A stretch of 64,000 bases of DNA from Burkholderiaceae bacterium DAT-1 (GTDB lineage: Bacteria > Pseudomonadota > Gammaproteobacteria > Burkholderiales > Chitinimonadaceae): NCBI GenBank assembly GCA_019084025.1, contig JAHRBI010000003.1, forward strand, positions 434,001 through 498,000. The letters are read 5' to 3'. Positions 28,844 to 37,694 of the stretch are shown here, one piece after another. The translations under genes were made by a program, and so were the position numbers. The notes below the pieces were generated by a model. The model was not told the origin of the DNA and made no database searches. It was given only the letters and a program-made list of their open reading frames with translations. Within the stretch, counting starts at the first letter, position 1. Each line of letters opens with the position of its first letter.

Positions 28844-29350
28844 ATGTCGCTGTCTATGTACGCCATCACCACCCCAGTCTTTACCCGCATGCTGGCCAAT
28901 CTGGCCGATATCCTGCAAAAGGGTGAAACCTTTGCCGAGCACAAAAAGATTGATCCATCCGTGTTGCTGAATATGCGACTGGCGCCGGATATGTTCCCGC
29001 TGACCCGTCAGGTACAGATTGCCACCGACGGTGTGAAGGGCTGTATTGCGCGTCTGGCGGGTATGGATGTGCCGGTGTACGAAGATACCGAACAGACCTT
29101 TGCCGATCTGCTGGCACGAATCCGCCGCACCATCGACTTCATCGAATCGATACCGGCTGAACGCATTGAAGGCACGGAAGACAAGGAAGTGCTGCTGAAG
29201 CTGCGCACCGAAGAAGTACGTTTTCAGGGGCAGGCCTATGTGCTGAACTTTGTGCAGCCCAATCTGTATTTCCATGTCACCACCACCTACGCCATTCTGC
29301 GCCACGCAGGGGTCGAAATCGGCAAGCGTGATTTTCTGGGCCCACGCTAA
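28844..29350 (+). CDS. DUF1993 family protein
   Basis: The 168-residue protein starts MSLSMYAITTPVFTRMLANLADIL and contains LNMRLAPDMFPLTRQVQIATD and a C-terminal FHVTTTYAILRHAGVEIGKRDFLG block. These are the landmarks of DUF1993, helical-bundle proteins distantly related to DinB. GAGG lies upstream of the ATG. The function is unknown. Expression probably continues from the small genes before it. Confidence 0.85.
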   Translation: MSLSMYAITTPVFTRMLANLADILQKGETFAEHKKIDPSVLLNMRLAPDMFPLTRQVQIATDGVKGCIARLAGMDVPVYEDTEQTFADLLARIRRTIDFIESIPAERIEGTEDKEVLLKLRTEEVRFQGQAYVLNFVQPNLYFHVTTTYAILRHAGVEIGKRDFLGPR

Positions 29351-29407
29351 ATCATTCATCCGGGCAGGCTGTGTACCTGCCCGGATGCCATACAACGAGG
29401 AGAGAAC

Positions 29408-30328
29408 ATGATTCGCACATTGAGTGCCGTGGCGGTTGCCCTGGCTTTGAGCACAACTGCACACGCCGCCAGCAAAAAGCCTGCGCCTGTCAAAACGGCC
29501 CCGGACATTATCAAAGCATCCTTGCCGGAAGAATGGCGTCCGCTCGATCCGCAGAATACCTTGGTCATGAATGTGAACGGCGCGCAGGTGATTATGGAAC
29601 TGGCTGCCCGCTTTGCACCTGCCCACGCTGCCAACATCCGCACGCTGGCGCACGAAGGCTATTTCGACAATCTGGCCATTATCCGTGTGCACGATAACTA
29701 CGTGACGCAATGGGGCGACCCGAATGATGAAGATGAGAGCAAATCGAAGTCGCTGGGCAGCGCCAAGCCCAAGCTGCCTGCTGAATTTTCGATTGCCTCC
29801 AAAGGTCTGAATTTCACGCCGATTCCGGATGCCGATGGCTGGGCGCCAAAATCCGGCTTTGTGGATGGCTTCCCCATGGCGGCTGATCCCAAGCAGAACA
29901 AGGCATGGCTGACGCACTGCTACGGCATGATTGGTGCGGCACGCGGCAATGAAACCGATAGCAGCAATGGTTCCGGCCTGTATGTGATCATCGGCGGCCC
30001 GGCTCGCTCGCTGGACCTGAATATCACGGTGGTGGGGCGTGTGCTGAAGGGCATGGAGGCGCTGTCCGGACTGCCGCGTGGGACGGGCAATCTGGGCTTC
30101 TACGAGAAACCGGAACAGCGGATTGCCATCCAGTCCGTGAAACTGCTGGCTGATCTGCCGGAATCAGATCGCCCGGTGCTGGAGGTAATGCGTACCGAGA
30201 GCAAGAGTTTCAAGGACATCATCGAAGCACGCCGTCATGCCAGCAATGCATGGTTCGTGCATTCGCCCGAGTTCACCAGCGTGTGCAATGTGAATGTGCC
30301 CATTCGTCCGATTGCGCCTAAAAATTAA
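29408..30328 (+). CDS. Periplasmic cyclophilin-type peptidyl-prolyl isomerase
   Basis: The 306-residue protein has a signal peptide ending AHAA (about residue 20). The cyclophilin fold follows: ELAARFAPAHAANIRTLAHEGYFDNLAIIRVHDNYVTQWGDP, matching the family's F-x-x-P-x-x-V-x-N and F-H/R-x-V..Q-G-D pattern. It then has GMIGAARGN and FTVVGRVLKG-like segments. It is longer than minimal cyclophilins because of an insert of about 70 residues and a C-terminal extension. It should catalyse proline isomerisation during folding of exported proteins. A GGAG ribosome site is present. Confidence 0.87.
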   Translation: MIRTLSAVAVALALSTTAHAASKKPAPVKTAPDIIKASLPEEWRPLDPQNTLVMNVNGAQVIMELAARFAPAHAANIRTLAHEGYFDNLAIIRVHDNYVTQWGDPNDEDESKSKSLGSAKPKLPAEFSIASKGLNFTPIPDADGWAPKSGFVDGFPMAADPKQNKAWLTHCYGMIGAARGNETDSSNGSGLYVIIGGPARSLDLNITVVGRVLKGMEALSGLPRGTGNLGFYEKPEQRIAIQSVKLLADLPESDRPVLEVMRTESKSFKDIIEARRHASNAWFVHSPEFTSVCNVNVPIRPIAPKN

Positions 30329-30556
30329 GCAAAACTGACCGTTTGTCAGGCGCCAGACAAGGCTGTTCTGAAGAGAGTACTAGAAGTTAATTCTCTAAGT
30401 TCATGAATTGTCTGGCTTATTATTTGTATCTTTATCGATATATCGTGTTGTAAATAGAACAAATAACCAGTTATCTTTTTACTGAGTGCTTTTGGCTTTT
30501 ATAACAGGTCTGCTACGGTTAGAAGTCCCCACCCCCAAATGACTGAGGGATTTCAA

Positions 30557-30850
30557 ATGCGCTACTTAATGACTTTTCGTATTACTGCAGACCATGGCAA
30601 CGAAGCGTTGAAGGATATGCATTTCCCGATGTTGATGGCGCAAATGCTTGAAACGCTGAAAGCGGAAGCTGCATATTTCTCCACTGTGCCCGGTGGAAAG
30701 AGCGGTTATTTCGTATGTGAAGCAGAAGGCAGTAGCGACCCTGTGATTCTTGACGCATTCCAGCGTTACTTTGGCGTGGTGCCAGCGTTGAGCGCGGAAC
30801 AGATGATCCAGTCGCTGGAAGAAAGCCAAGCCCTTGCTGTGGCAGCCTAA
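30557..30850 (+). CDS. Small DUF3303-like protein
   Basis: The 97-residue protein begins MRYLMTFRITADHG and contains AEAAYFSTVPGGKSGYFVCEAEGS and FQRYFGVVPAL. This ferredoxin-like alpha/beta pattern, with a substrate-like Tyr/Phe core, is what DUF3303-type proteins show. I chose the ATG at 30557 because GAGGG lies upstream. An ATG at 30539 is possible. It is flanked by about 200 bp of AT-rich sequence upstream and a terminator downstream, so it is a single-gene transcript. Confidence 0.65.
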   Translation: MRYLMTFRITADHGNEALKDMHFPMLMAQMLETLKAEAAYFSTVPGGKSGYFVCEAEGSSDPVILDAFQRYFGVVPALSAEQMIQSLEESQALAVAA

Positions 30851-30907
30851 ACGAATTTTGCGAAAGCGGTGAGCCGCCTTATCAGGTAACCCACCCTCTC
30901 GAGAGAA

Positions 30908-30931
30908 ACCCGCCTATCCGGCGGGTTTTTA
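30908..30931 (+). terminator. Rho-independent terminator after the DUF3303-like gene
   Basis: ACCCGCC-TATCC-GGCGGGT is a 7-bp stem with a 5-nt loop and a T-run. The following 160 bp up to the ABC gene are AT-rich with nothing else recognisable. Confidence 0.9.
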
Positions 30932-31090
30932 TTTGTGTGAATCAATTTAAATGTGCAGCAAATATTTCTTAAATATTTCAAATGTGGTGAAATTGGGTGG
31001 TGACCCAGAATACATAATTACACATTGAAATAATTAGAAATAATTATCTGACAATTATTGCTTGAATGTCCAAAAAATTAATGGCCTAAA

Positions 31091-32920
31091 CTAATCATTT
31101 TCTCCCAAAAATCCGCCACTCTGATGTGCCCACAACCGCGCATAAATCCCGCCTTGCGCCAATAGCGCCTGATGCGTGCCGGATTCAACAATCTTGCCCT
31201 GATCCATCACAATCAGCCGGTCCATCGCGGCGATGGTAGACAGGCGATGGGCGATGGCGACTACAGTTTTGCCTTCCATCAGGCTGTACAAGCTGCTCTG
31301 GATGGCGACTTCCACTTCAGAATCCAGTGCGCTGGTGGCTTCGTCCAGCAACAGAATCGGTGCGTCTTTCAGCATCACCCGGGCAATGGCAATCCGTTGC
31401 CGCTGACCACCCGAGAGTTTTACCCCGCGTTCGCCCACATGCGCATCCAGTCCGGTGCGTCCGTTCGGATCGTTCAGGGTCTCGATAAATTCCAGCGCTT
31501 CGGCACTGCGTGCAGCCTGAATCATCTCGGCTTCGGTCGCGTCGGGGCGACCATATCGCAGATTGTCGCGCACGCTGCGATGTAGCAGGCTGGTATCCTG
31601 TGTCACCATGCCCACTTGCTGGCGCAGGCTTTCCTGGGTGACATCGGCAATATTCTGACCATCAATCAGAATCTGTCCGGATTGCAGGTCGTACATGCGT
31701 AGCAGCAGATTGGTCAGGGTAGATTTACCTGCACCGGATCGACCCACCAGCCCGACCTTTTCTCCGGGCTGGATATGCAGTTGTAGGTGCGAAATCACTG
31801 GCTCGCGCTCGCCATAGGTAAACGTCACATCGCGGAATTCGATCTCGCCACGGCTAACCGCCAACTGGCGGGCATCAGGCTTGTCCAGCACCGCAATTGG
31901 CTTGGATAGCGTAGCGATACCATCATGTACCGTACCGATGTTTTCAAACAGGCTGGACGTTTCCCACATGATCCAGTGCGAAATCCCGTTCAGGCGCAGC
32001 GCCATCGCAGTTGCCGCCGCCACAGCCCCGATGCCCACCTGCCCTTTTGTCCACAGCCAAAGCGTCGCACCTGCCGTGGTCGCGATCAGCAGCATGCTCA
32101 GAAAATGGTTCACGATCTCGAAGCCGCTTACCAGACGCATTTGCGCATGGACGGTCTGCATGAATTCCTGCATGGCGCTTTTGGCGTAGAGCGCTTCGGC
32201 GTGGGCATGGCCAAACAGCTTCACCGTGGAGATATTGGTGTAGGCATCAGTCACGCGGCCCGTCATCAGGCTGCGCGCATCTGCTTGCTGTTTGGCGGCC
32301 TGACCCAGGCGCGGCACAAAAAAGCGCAGTGTCACCATATAAGCCGCCAGCCAGGCCAGAAACGGCCAAAGCAACAGCGAATCGAAGTGCCCGACGACGG
32401 CCACCATGGTCACAAAATAGATCACCACAAAGACCAGAATATCGGCGACGATCATGACAGTATCGCGCACGGCAAGCGCAGTTTGCATGACTTTGGCAGC
32501 GACGCGACCGGCAAATTCATCCTGAAAAAAGCTCATGCTCTGGCCGAGGATGTGGCGGTGGAAATGCCAGCGCAGGCGCATCGGGAAATTACCGAACAGT
32601 CCCTGATATTTGCACATGGCTTGCACCGCCACCACCAGCGGGCTCAGTAGCAGAATAGATGCGAGTGTCAGCAGCTGGGTTTTCTGGGTATCCCACAGTT
32701 TGGCGGGCTCGACCTTGGACAGCCAGTCGACAATCGACCCCATCATACTGAACAGCAGGGCTTCGAATGCGCCGATGGAGGCGGTCAGCAGCACCATGCC
32801 GAGAATCAGCCCGCGCATCCCTTTGGTGGCACTGAACACAAAGGGGAAAAAGCCCGTTGGCGGCTGGGCCGGCGGCTGATCCGGATAGACTTCGACACGA
32901 CGTTCAAACCAGCTAAACAC
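31091..32920 (-). CDS. ABC exporter half-transporter (MsbA/MDR-like)
   Basis: The 609-residue protein has a six-helix membrane domain (about 40-330) fused to an ATPase domain. Walker A GRSGAGKST (about 400), the signature LSGGQRQRIAIAR (about 505), Walker B ILLLDEATSALD (about 530) and the H-loop IAHR are all present. It has no accessory peptidase domain. It is expected to work as a homodimer, exporting lipids or hydrophobic compounds. It is a single-gene unit, divergent from dapA. The substrate is unknown. Confidence 0.9.
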   Translation of the reverse strand: MFSWFERRVEVYPDQPPAQPPTGFFPFVFSATKGMRGLILGMVLLTASIGAFEALLFSMMGSIVDWLSKVEPAKLWDTQKTQLLTLASILLLSPLVVAVQAMCKYQGLFGNFPMRLRWHFHRHILGQSMSFFQDEFAGRVAAKVMQTALAVRDTVMIVADILVFVVIYFVTMVAVVGHFDSLLLWPFLAWLAAYMVTLRFFVPRLGQAAKQQADARSLMTGRVTDAYTNISTVKLFGHAHAEALYAKSAMQEFMQTVHAQMRLVSGFEIVNHFLSMLLIATTAGATLWLWTKGQVGIGAVAAATAMALRLNGISHWIMWETSSLFENIGTVHDGIATLSKPIAVLDKPDARQLAVSRGEIEFRDVTFTYGEREPVISHLQLHIQPGEKVGLVGRSGAGKSTLTNLLLRMYDLQSGQILIDGQNIADVTQESLRQQVGMVTQDTSLLHRSVRDNLRYGRPDATEAEMIQAARSAEALEFIETLNDPNGRTGLDAHVGERGVKLSGGQRQRIAIARVMLKDAPILLLDEATSALDSEVEVAIQSSLYSLMEGKTVVAIAHRLSTIAAMDRLIVMDQGKIVESGTHQALLAQGGIYARLWAHQSGGFLGEND

Positions 32921-33097
32921 GAATAACTCCGATTTCCGGTGGTGAGCAGGCAGTGTAGCAAAGCCGGCAGGTGCGTGCCCGATACGGTGCGCGTTCGGAT
33001 ATCACGAATACTGATAACAACTATAAGCAATCTCTGTCTATACGCAGTCGGGGGAAGTGCCCAGAATGCGTCCTGCCAACAGCACACATCATAAAAA

Positions 33098-33982
33098 ATG
33101 AAAAAGCAGCACCTCAAACCGGGTATCTGGGTGGCCATGGTCACCCCTTTCAAACACGGCGAAATCGATTTTGCGGCCGTCCCCGGACTGGTGAACTACC
33201 TCATCGAAGGTGGCATCAGTGGCCTCGTCGTGTGCGGCACCACGGGTGAGGCGCCTACCCTGTCCGATGCAGAGCAGGACGCCTTGCTCGAAGCCGTTTT
33301 ACACGCTGTTGCCGGACGCTGTGGTGTGATCTTTGGTTACACCGACAACAACACCGCCGCCATGGTGAAGCGTCTGCCTTCGCTGGATCGCTATCCGCTC
33401 GCAGGTTTGCTGATCGCCCCGCCGCCCTATAGCCGCCCTTCACAGGCAGGCATCCTCGCACATTACCGCGCCCTGCTGGCTGCCACCCGCCACGCCGTTG
33501 TGCTCTACCACATCCCCTATCGCACCGGCGTCAGCCTCGACATCGCCACCTGCCAAACACTGGCCGAGCACCCGCAAGTGGTCGGCATCAAGGAAGCAGG
33601 CGGCGGCGACATGGCCCGACTGCATGCGCTGATCAACGACACCCCGCTGCAAGTGTTCTCAGGTGAAGACAATCTGATCCTGCAAACCACCTGCATGGGC
33701 GGCGCAGGCGCAATCGCCGCGTCTGCGCATCTCCATCCAGCGCGCTTTCAGCGCATGTTCGATGCGATCCAGTCTGGTGATCTCGATACCGCCCGCGCAC
33801 TCGACCGTAGCCTGCAACCGGTCGTTCGTCAGGCATTTGCTGCGCCGAATCCAGCGCCCGTAAAAGCCGCGCTGGCGCAGATGGGCTTGATGCAGAATGA
33901 GCTGAGATTGCCGCTTATGACGATGGATGATGCGTTGGCGGGGAAGTGGGCTGATATTCTGGCTGCGCCTGTACAGCACTGA
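33098..33982 (+). CDS. dapA: 4-hydroxy-tetrahydrodipicolinate synthase
   Basis: The 294-residue TIM-barrel protein has GTTGE (about 48-52), the conserved Tyr in LYHIPYRTG (about 138-146) and the Schiff-base Lys in VGIKEAGGG (about 168), the main DapA motifs. It condenses pyruvate with aspartate semialdehyde in lysine/diaminopimelate synthesis. The segment reads HIPYRTG instead of the usual NVPGRTG, an unusual variant of the substrate-binding loop, though the Arg is retained. It is divergent from the ABC gene. No clear ribosome site precedes the ATG. Confidence 0.9.
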   Translation: MKKQHLKPGIWVAMVTPFKHGEIDFAAVPGLVNYLIEGGISGLVVCGTTGEAPTLSDAEQDALLEAVLHAVAGRCGVIFGYTDNNTAAMVKRLPSLDRYPLAGLLIAPPPYSRPSQAGILAHYRALLAATRHAVVLYHIPYRTGVSLDIATCQTLAEHPQVVGIKEAGGGDMARLHALINDTPLQVFSGEDNLILQTTCMGGAGAIAASAHLHPARFQRMFDAIQSGDLDTARALDRSLQPVVRQAFAAPNPAPVKAALAQMGLMQNELRLPLMTMDDALAGKWADILAAPVQH

Positions 33983-34035
33983 GCGCGTATTCGACGCGTT
34001 TCACACTCATCTGGTGCCTTGACTTTGCTGGAAGG

Positions 34036-34056
34036 ATGCGCATAATTAATGCGCAT
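34036..34056. promoter_or_regulatory. Tandem palindromes, candidate CcdA operator
   Basis: ATGCGCAT occurs twice (34036-34043 and 34049-34056), 13 bp apart, directly in front of the ccdA gene. Each copy is itself a palindrome. Repeated half-sites at this spacing are typical of ribbon-helix-helix antitoxin operators, so CcdA or the CcdAB complex may bind here. Confidence 0.5.
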
Positions 34057-34073
34057 TCACCATGGGGCACATC

Positions 34074-34322
34074 ATGCAACACGCCATCTACGACACCCAC
34101 GCCCCCAAGCGGCCCACCAATCTCAGCGTGAATGCTGATCTCTTGCAACAGGCACGCGAGTGCAATATCAATCTGTCAGCCACGCTGGAGGCTGCCTTGG
34201 TGCTTGCCCTGCGTGAAAAGCAGCGCGCGCAATGGCTTGAGGAAAACCGCGACGCCATTGATGCCTACAATCAGGATGTCGACGCAAAAGGCGTGTTTTC
34301 CGACGGACTGCGGAGCTTTTAA
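34074..34322 (+). CDS. ccdA: CcdA-type antitoxin
   Basis: The 82-residue protein has the N-terminal DNA-binding pattern KRPTNLSVNADLLQQARE..NLSATLE. Its C-terminal toxin-binding tail resembles CcdA: REKQRAQWLEENRDAIDAYNQ. I chose ATG 34074 because GGGG lies 6 nt before it. An ATG at 34062 is the alternative. The stop overlaps the toxin start (TAATG). Tandem palindromes upstream suggest autoregulation. Confidence 0.85.
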   Translation: MQHAIYDTHAPKRPTNLSVNADLLQQARECNINLSATLEAALVLALREKQRAQWLEENRDAIDAYNQDVDAKGVFSDGLRSF

Positions 34323-34633
34323 TGGCGCAGTTTGATGTGTACACCAACGACAATGTCGCCACCCGCAGCCATATCCCCTATCTGGTCGATATTCAAAGTG
34401 ATTTACTTGAAAGTCTGGCGACGCGGGTCGTGATTCCGCTGGTGCGGCAGACTGATGTGAAAAGCGTAAAAACACTTATGCCGATCGTGGCGCTGGATGG
34501 TCAGCATTATGTACTGCTGACACCGCAGCTGGCGGGGGTGCAATCCAGAATCCTGAAACAGCGGGTCGGGTCTATGAGTGAATATCGTGGGGAGATTGTG
34601 AAGGCGATGGATTTATTGGTGACGGGGATTTGA
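34322..34633 (+). CDS. ccdB: CcdB-type toxin, lacking the C-terminal tryptophan
   Basis: The 103-residue protein matches CcdB: FDVYTN..., YLVDIQSDLLESLATRVVIPL, MPIVALDGQHYVLLTPQLAGV. In F-plasmid CcdB the last residues W-G-I contact DNA gyrase, and the Trp is essential for poisoning. Here the end is VTGI, so Trp is replaced by Thr. The gene is translationally coupled to ccdA. It may be a less toxic or differently targeted chromosomal relative. Confidence 0.85.
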   Translation: MAQFDVYTNDNVATRSHIPYLVDIQSDLLESLATRVVIPLVRQTDVKSVKTLMPIVALDGQHYVLLTPQLAGVQSRILKQRVGSMSEYRGEIVKAMDLLVTGI

Positions 34634-34638
34634 ACGGC

Positions 34639-35019
34639 TTAATCATCCATCCACTTCAATAATGCTCGTGTGCGTTGTTCCGTATGCTCAATCAGGCAAT
34701 CGAGGTAGAGCGAATTTCTGATTGTGCCATCAATATTCAGTTCGTATTTTGCGCTGCAATCGTGTTCTCTGAACATGCGCCAGTGCCGCTGAGCATCGTC
34801 GAGCTTTTGTTTCACGGCTTGATAATCAACTCTGTCTTCTGGCTCGACCGGAACGAGCCGAGCAAGTAGTGCCTTGTACGCGGCCTCGAGTTCACTCTCT
34901 TTCTGCTTCATTATGCGTGCGCCGCAATCGTTGATTTCAATGGTAGTCCGCTGATTGGCACAGGGATGGGCTGGCGTGCTATTTGAGAGGAATGTGGAAA
35001 TCAGCATAAGTGTGATCAT
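34639..35019 (-). CDS. Secreted LprI-like (DUF1311) protein
   Basis: The 126-residue product has a short hydrophobic N-terminus and Cys residues around 20, 32, 87 and 106. It has the family pattern of an alpha-helical domain with LDDAQRHWRMFREHDC, resembling the lysozyme-inhibitor LprI family. Lysozyme inhibition is known for LprI of mycobacteria and only presumed here. The start overlaps the stop of the upstream gene (ATGA), so the two are coupled. It is convergent with ccdB, with a 5-bp gap. Confidence 0.75.
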   Translation of the reverse strand: MITLMLISTFLSNSTPAHPCANQRTTIEINDCGARIMKQKESELEAAYKALLARLVPVEPEDRVDYQAVKQKLDDAQRHWRMFREHDCSAKYELNIDGTIRNSLYLDCLIEHTEQRTRALLKWMDD

Positions 35020-35327
35020 GATTGCCCACCATGTGCCCGTTTCAGCACATTCAATATTTCTGGATTATCCTTATAACGCTTTCTAAGCGTGGCTTCATCC
35101 TGATCCAGTTGCATGCAGCGATACTGCTTCATTGCTGTGGCGATTTCTTTCCTGCGGGCGGCATCGTAAGGCTCTTCACCGGCAAAGTGTGTACACATCG
35201 CAATTCTCTCCACGAGGAGGGTGACGTCTTTGGGATGGTCTTTTGTTAGATCAGATAGGGAAGCTGGTTCGGCGCCCACCGATGAAGTAAAGATGCTCAG
35301 TAAAAGAAAAAAGTAAGGACGGATCAT
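35016..35327 (-). CDS. Secreted protein of unknown function, coupled to the LprI-like gene
   Basis: The 103-residue product starts MIRPYFFLLLSIFTSSVGA, a signal peptide. The mature part has two Cys (about 44 and 70), a stretch of charged helices and the sequence MKQYRCMQLDQDEATLRKRYKDNPE. I do not recognise the family. The gene ends in the start of the LprI-like gene, so both products are likely exported together to the periplasm. Confidence 0.65.
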   Translation of the reverse strand: MIRPYFFLLLSIFTSSVGAEPASLSDLTKDHPKDVTLLVERIAMCTHFAGEEPYDAARRKEIATAMKQYRCMQLDQDEATLRKRYKDNPEILNVLKRAHGGQS

Positions 35328-35410
35328 GTAATTGAGTAAGTAATGTTCAAAATGTTGGAGTGTAAGCAATAGACTAATCGACCAACCTCAATCCGTCAGT
35401 CAATTCCCAA

Positions 35411-35436
35411 GAAAAAACAGGGCCACCCGGCCCTGT
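35411..35436 (-). terminator. Rho-independent terminator of the pyrimidine operon
   Basis: ACAGGGCC-ACCC-GGCCCTGT has an 8-bp stem. On the minus strand a run of six T follows. It lies 28 bp after the pyrC' stop. T residues also follow on the plus side. Confidence 0.85.
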
Positions 35437-35463
35437 CCCTTTTTACCGCTAGCGAAGGTGAAT

Positions 35464-36744
35464 TCACCCCCTAAACGCCACCTTCCCGCCCACAATCGTG
35501 GTCACCACCTTGCCGCGCTGGGCGGTATCGGCGAACGGGGTGTGCTTGCTGCGGCTCTTGAGCGTGGCTGCACCCGGACGCCATTCGATGGCGGGGTCGA
35601 AGATGACCACGTCGGCGATGGAACCGGCGCTCAGCGTGCCGCGATCCTTGAAGCCCAGCAACGCAGCGGGTTCGCTGGTGATGGTGCGCAGGGCGCGGGC
35701 GGGTTCGATATGCTGGCGCTCGCCCCAGGCCAGGACTTGCGTGAGCAGTACTTCCAGCGCCGATGCGCCCGGTGTGGCTTCGCCGAAGGGCAGCAGCTTG
35801 GCATCCTTGCCGACCGGTGTGTGGTCGGAACAGATGGCGCTGACAGTACCGTCCAGCAGCGCTTCACTGATCGCATCGCGGTCGCGCAGCGAGCGCAGCG
35901 GTGGGTTCATGCGGGCGTTGCTGTCGAAGAAGCCGATGTCCACGTCGGACAATTGCACATGGTGGATCGACACATCGCAGCTCAGCGGCAGGCCGTAGCT
36001 ACGTGCGGCGCGCACCATTTCCAGCCCTTCGGCGCTGGACACGCGCTCCAGATGCACGCGGGCACCGGTATCGCGCATCAGGATCACGATATTGGAAATG
36101 GCGGTGGTTTCGGCCATCACCGGAATGCCGGGCAGACCCAGTCGGGTGGCGACTTCGCCATCATGCGCCACCCCACCGGCTGCCAGACTGGCATCCTGAG
36201 GGCGCAGACGCAGTGTCAGGCCAAACGTGGCAGCGTATTGCATGGCACGCAGCAGCACGCGCAGATCGGAAATCGGGGCATCAGCCTGCGAAAACGCTAC
36301 GCAACCGGCATCGCGCAATTCGGCCAGCTCGGCCAGCTCTTCACCCTTCAGCTTGCGGGTAAGCGCACCCACCGGCAACACGCGGGCGAGGCCAATCGCA
36401 TCGGCGCGATCACGCAGGGTGCGCACCAGGCTCGGCTCGTCCAGTGCCGGATCGGTATCAGGCAATGCGCACACGGTGGTCACGCCACCGGCCACAGCGG
36501 CACCGAGTTCCGATTGCAGCATTTTTTTCTGTTCGCCGCCCGGTTCGCCCAGACGTGCGCTCAGGTCGACCAGCCCTGGGATCACCCACTTGCCAGCGGC
36601 ATCGATGGTATCGTCCGCCACAAAGCCTTCGGGTGCAGTACCGACAGCTGCGATGTGGCTCTTGGCCAGATAGACGTTGGCAACCTGATCGAGGCCGGAT
36701 GCCGGATCAATCACTCGGCCGTTGAGAATGGCAATTCGCTTCAT
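35464..36744 (-). CDS. pyrC': Non-catalytic dihydroorotase-like protein (PyrC'), ATCase partner
   Basis: This 426-residue amidohydrolase-fold protein aligns with class I dihydroorotases, but the metal-binding HxH motif (DLHVHLREPG in active enzymes) reads [10 protein letters not shown]. The other metal-ligand positions are also changed: the family ..HCED is LRPQD here, and HVS is ERVS. Only the DHTP aspartate is kept. In Pseudomonas the equivalent dead PyrC' is needed to assemble dodecameric aspartate transcarbamoylase. The start overlaps pyrB by 4 bp (ATGA). A true dihydroorotase should be encoded elsewhere. Confidence 0.9.
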   Translation of the reverse strand: MKRIAILNGRVIDPASGLDQVANVYLAKSHIAAVGTAPEGFVADDTIDAAGKWVIPGLVDLSARLGEPGGEQKKMLQSELGAAVAGGVTTVCALPDTDPALDEPSLVRTLRDRADAIGLARVLPVGALTRKLKGEELAELAELRDAGCVAFSQADAPISDLRVLLRAMQYAATFGLTLRLRPQDASLAAGGVAHDGEVATRLGLPGIPVMAETTAISNIVILMRDTGARVHLERVSSAEGLEMVRAARSYGLPLSCDVSIHHVQLSDVDIGFFDSNARMNPPLRSLRDRDAISEALLDGTVSAICSDHTPVGKDAKLLPFGEATPGASALEVLLTQVLAWGERQHIEPARALRTITSEPAALLGFKDRGTLSAGSIADVVIFDPAIEWRPGAATLKSRSKHTPFADTAQRGKVVTTIVGGKVAFRG

Positions 36745-37694
36745 GCTTTGGTCTCGGAAAGAAGGCTCATCACGGCCATGCGCACGGCAATGCCGAACGT
36801 GACCTGCGGCAGGATGACGGACTGTTTGCCGTCGGCGACAGAGGAGTCGATTTCCACGCCACGGTTCATCGGACCGGGGTGCATCACGATGGCATCAGGC
36901 TTGGCCAGCGCCAGACGTGCTTCGGAGAGGCCGAAGTATTTGTTGAATTCGTGCGCAGATGGCAGCAGCGCGCCGTGCATGCGTTCATTCTGCAGGCGCA
37001 GGCAGATCACCACATCCACGTCTTTGAGACCTGCTTCGATGTCGTGATAGACATGCACGCCCAGCTGTTCCACATCACGCGGCAGCAGGGTTTTCGGGGC
37101 GATGACGCGTACTTCCGGGCAACCCAGCGTGGTCAGCGCATGAATTTGCGAGCGGGCCACGCGCGAATGCAGGATGTCGCCGACAATCGCCACACGCAGA
37201 TGCGAGAAATCGCCCTTGTAATGGCGGATGGTGTACATATCCAGCAGCGCCTGCGTCGGATGCGCATGGCGTCCATCACCGGCATTCACCACATGCACAC
37301 CCGGTCGCACATGCTTGGCGATCAGGAAGGGTGCGCCGGATTCGCTATGGCGCACCACGAACATGTCAGCACCCATGGCTTCCAGATTGTGAATGGTATC
37401 CAGCAGGGTCTCGCCCTTGGCGGTGGAGCTGGCTTGAATGTTCAGGCTGAACACATCGGCTGACAGACGCTTTTGCGCGATTTCGAAGGTGGTGCGGGTA
37501 CGGGTCGAGTTCTCGAAGAACAGGTTGAACACCGATTTGCCGGCCAGATCTTCGTGCTTCTTGTCACCAGATTCGGCGGCGATCACATAGGAATCGGCGC
37601 GATCGAGAATCTGGCGCAGGATCCGCTGGGGCAGCCCTTCGATGGAGAGCAGGTGATTCAACTCACCGTGCATGGTCAATTGCGGGTTGTACAT
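36741..37694 (-). CDS. pyrB: Aspartate carbamoyltransferase catalytic subunit
   Basis: The 317-residue protein has the carbamoyl-phosphate motif FENSTRTR (about 61-68), HPTQ (about 143) and MHPGPMNRG near the C-terminus, all diagnostic of ATCase. It condenses carbamoyl phosphate with aspartate in pyrimidine synthesis. It overlaps the acetyltransferase gene upstream by 19 bp and pyrC' downstream by 4 bp, so the operon is tightly packed. Because no pyrI is present, the holoenzyme probably pairs with PyrC'. Confidence 0.97.
   Translation of the reverse strand: MYNPQLTMHGELNHLLSIEGLPQRILRQILDRADSYVIAAESGDKKHEDLAGKSVFNLFFENSTRTRTTFEIAQKRLSADVFSLNIQASSTAKGETLLDTIHNLEAMGADMFVVRHSESGAPFLIAKHVRPGVHVVNAGDGRHAHPTQALLDMYTIRHYKGDFSHLRVAIVGDILHSRVARSQIHALTTLGCPEVRVIAPKTLLPRDVEQLGVHVYHDIEAGLKDVDVVICLRLQNERMHGALLPSAHEFNKYFGLSEARLALAKPDAIVMHPGPMNRGVEIDSSVADGKQSVILPQVTFGIAVRMAVMSLLSETKA

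Noticed and set aside
35458-37047. Plus-strand open frame of over 500 codons opposite pyrC' and pyrB
   Set aside because: It is antisense to two clearly recognised genes, is rich in His, Gln and Arg, and has no domain pattern.
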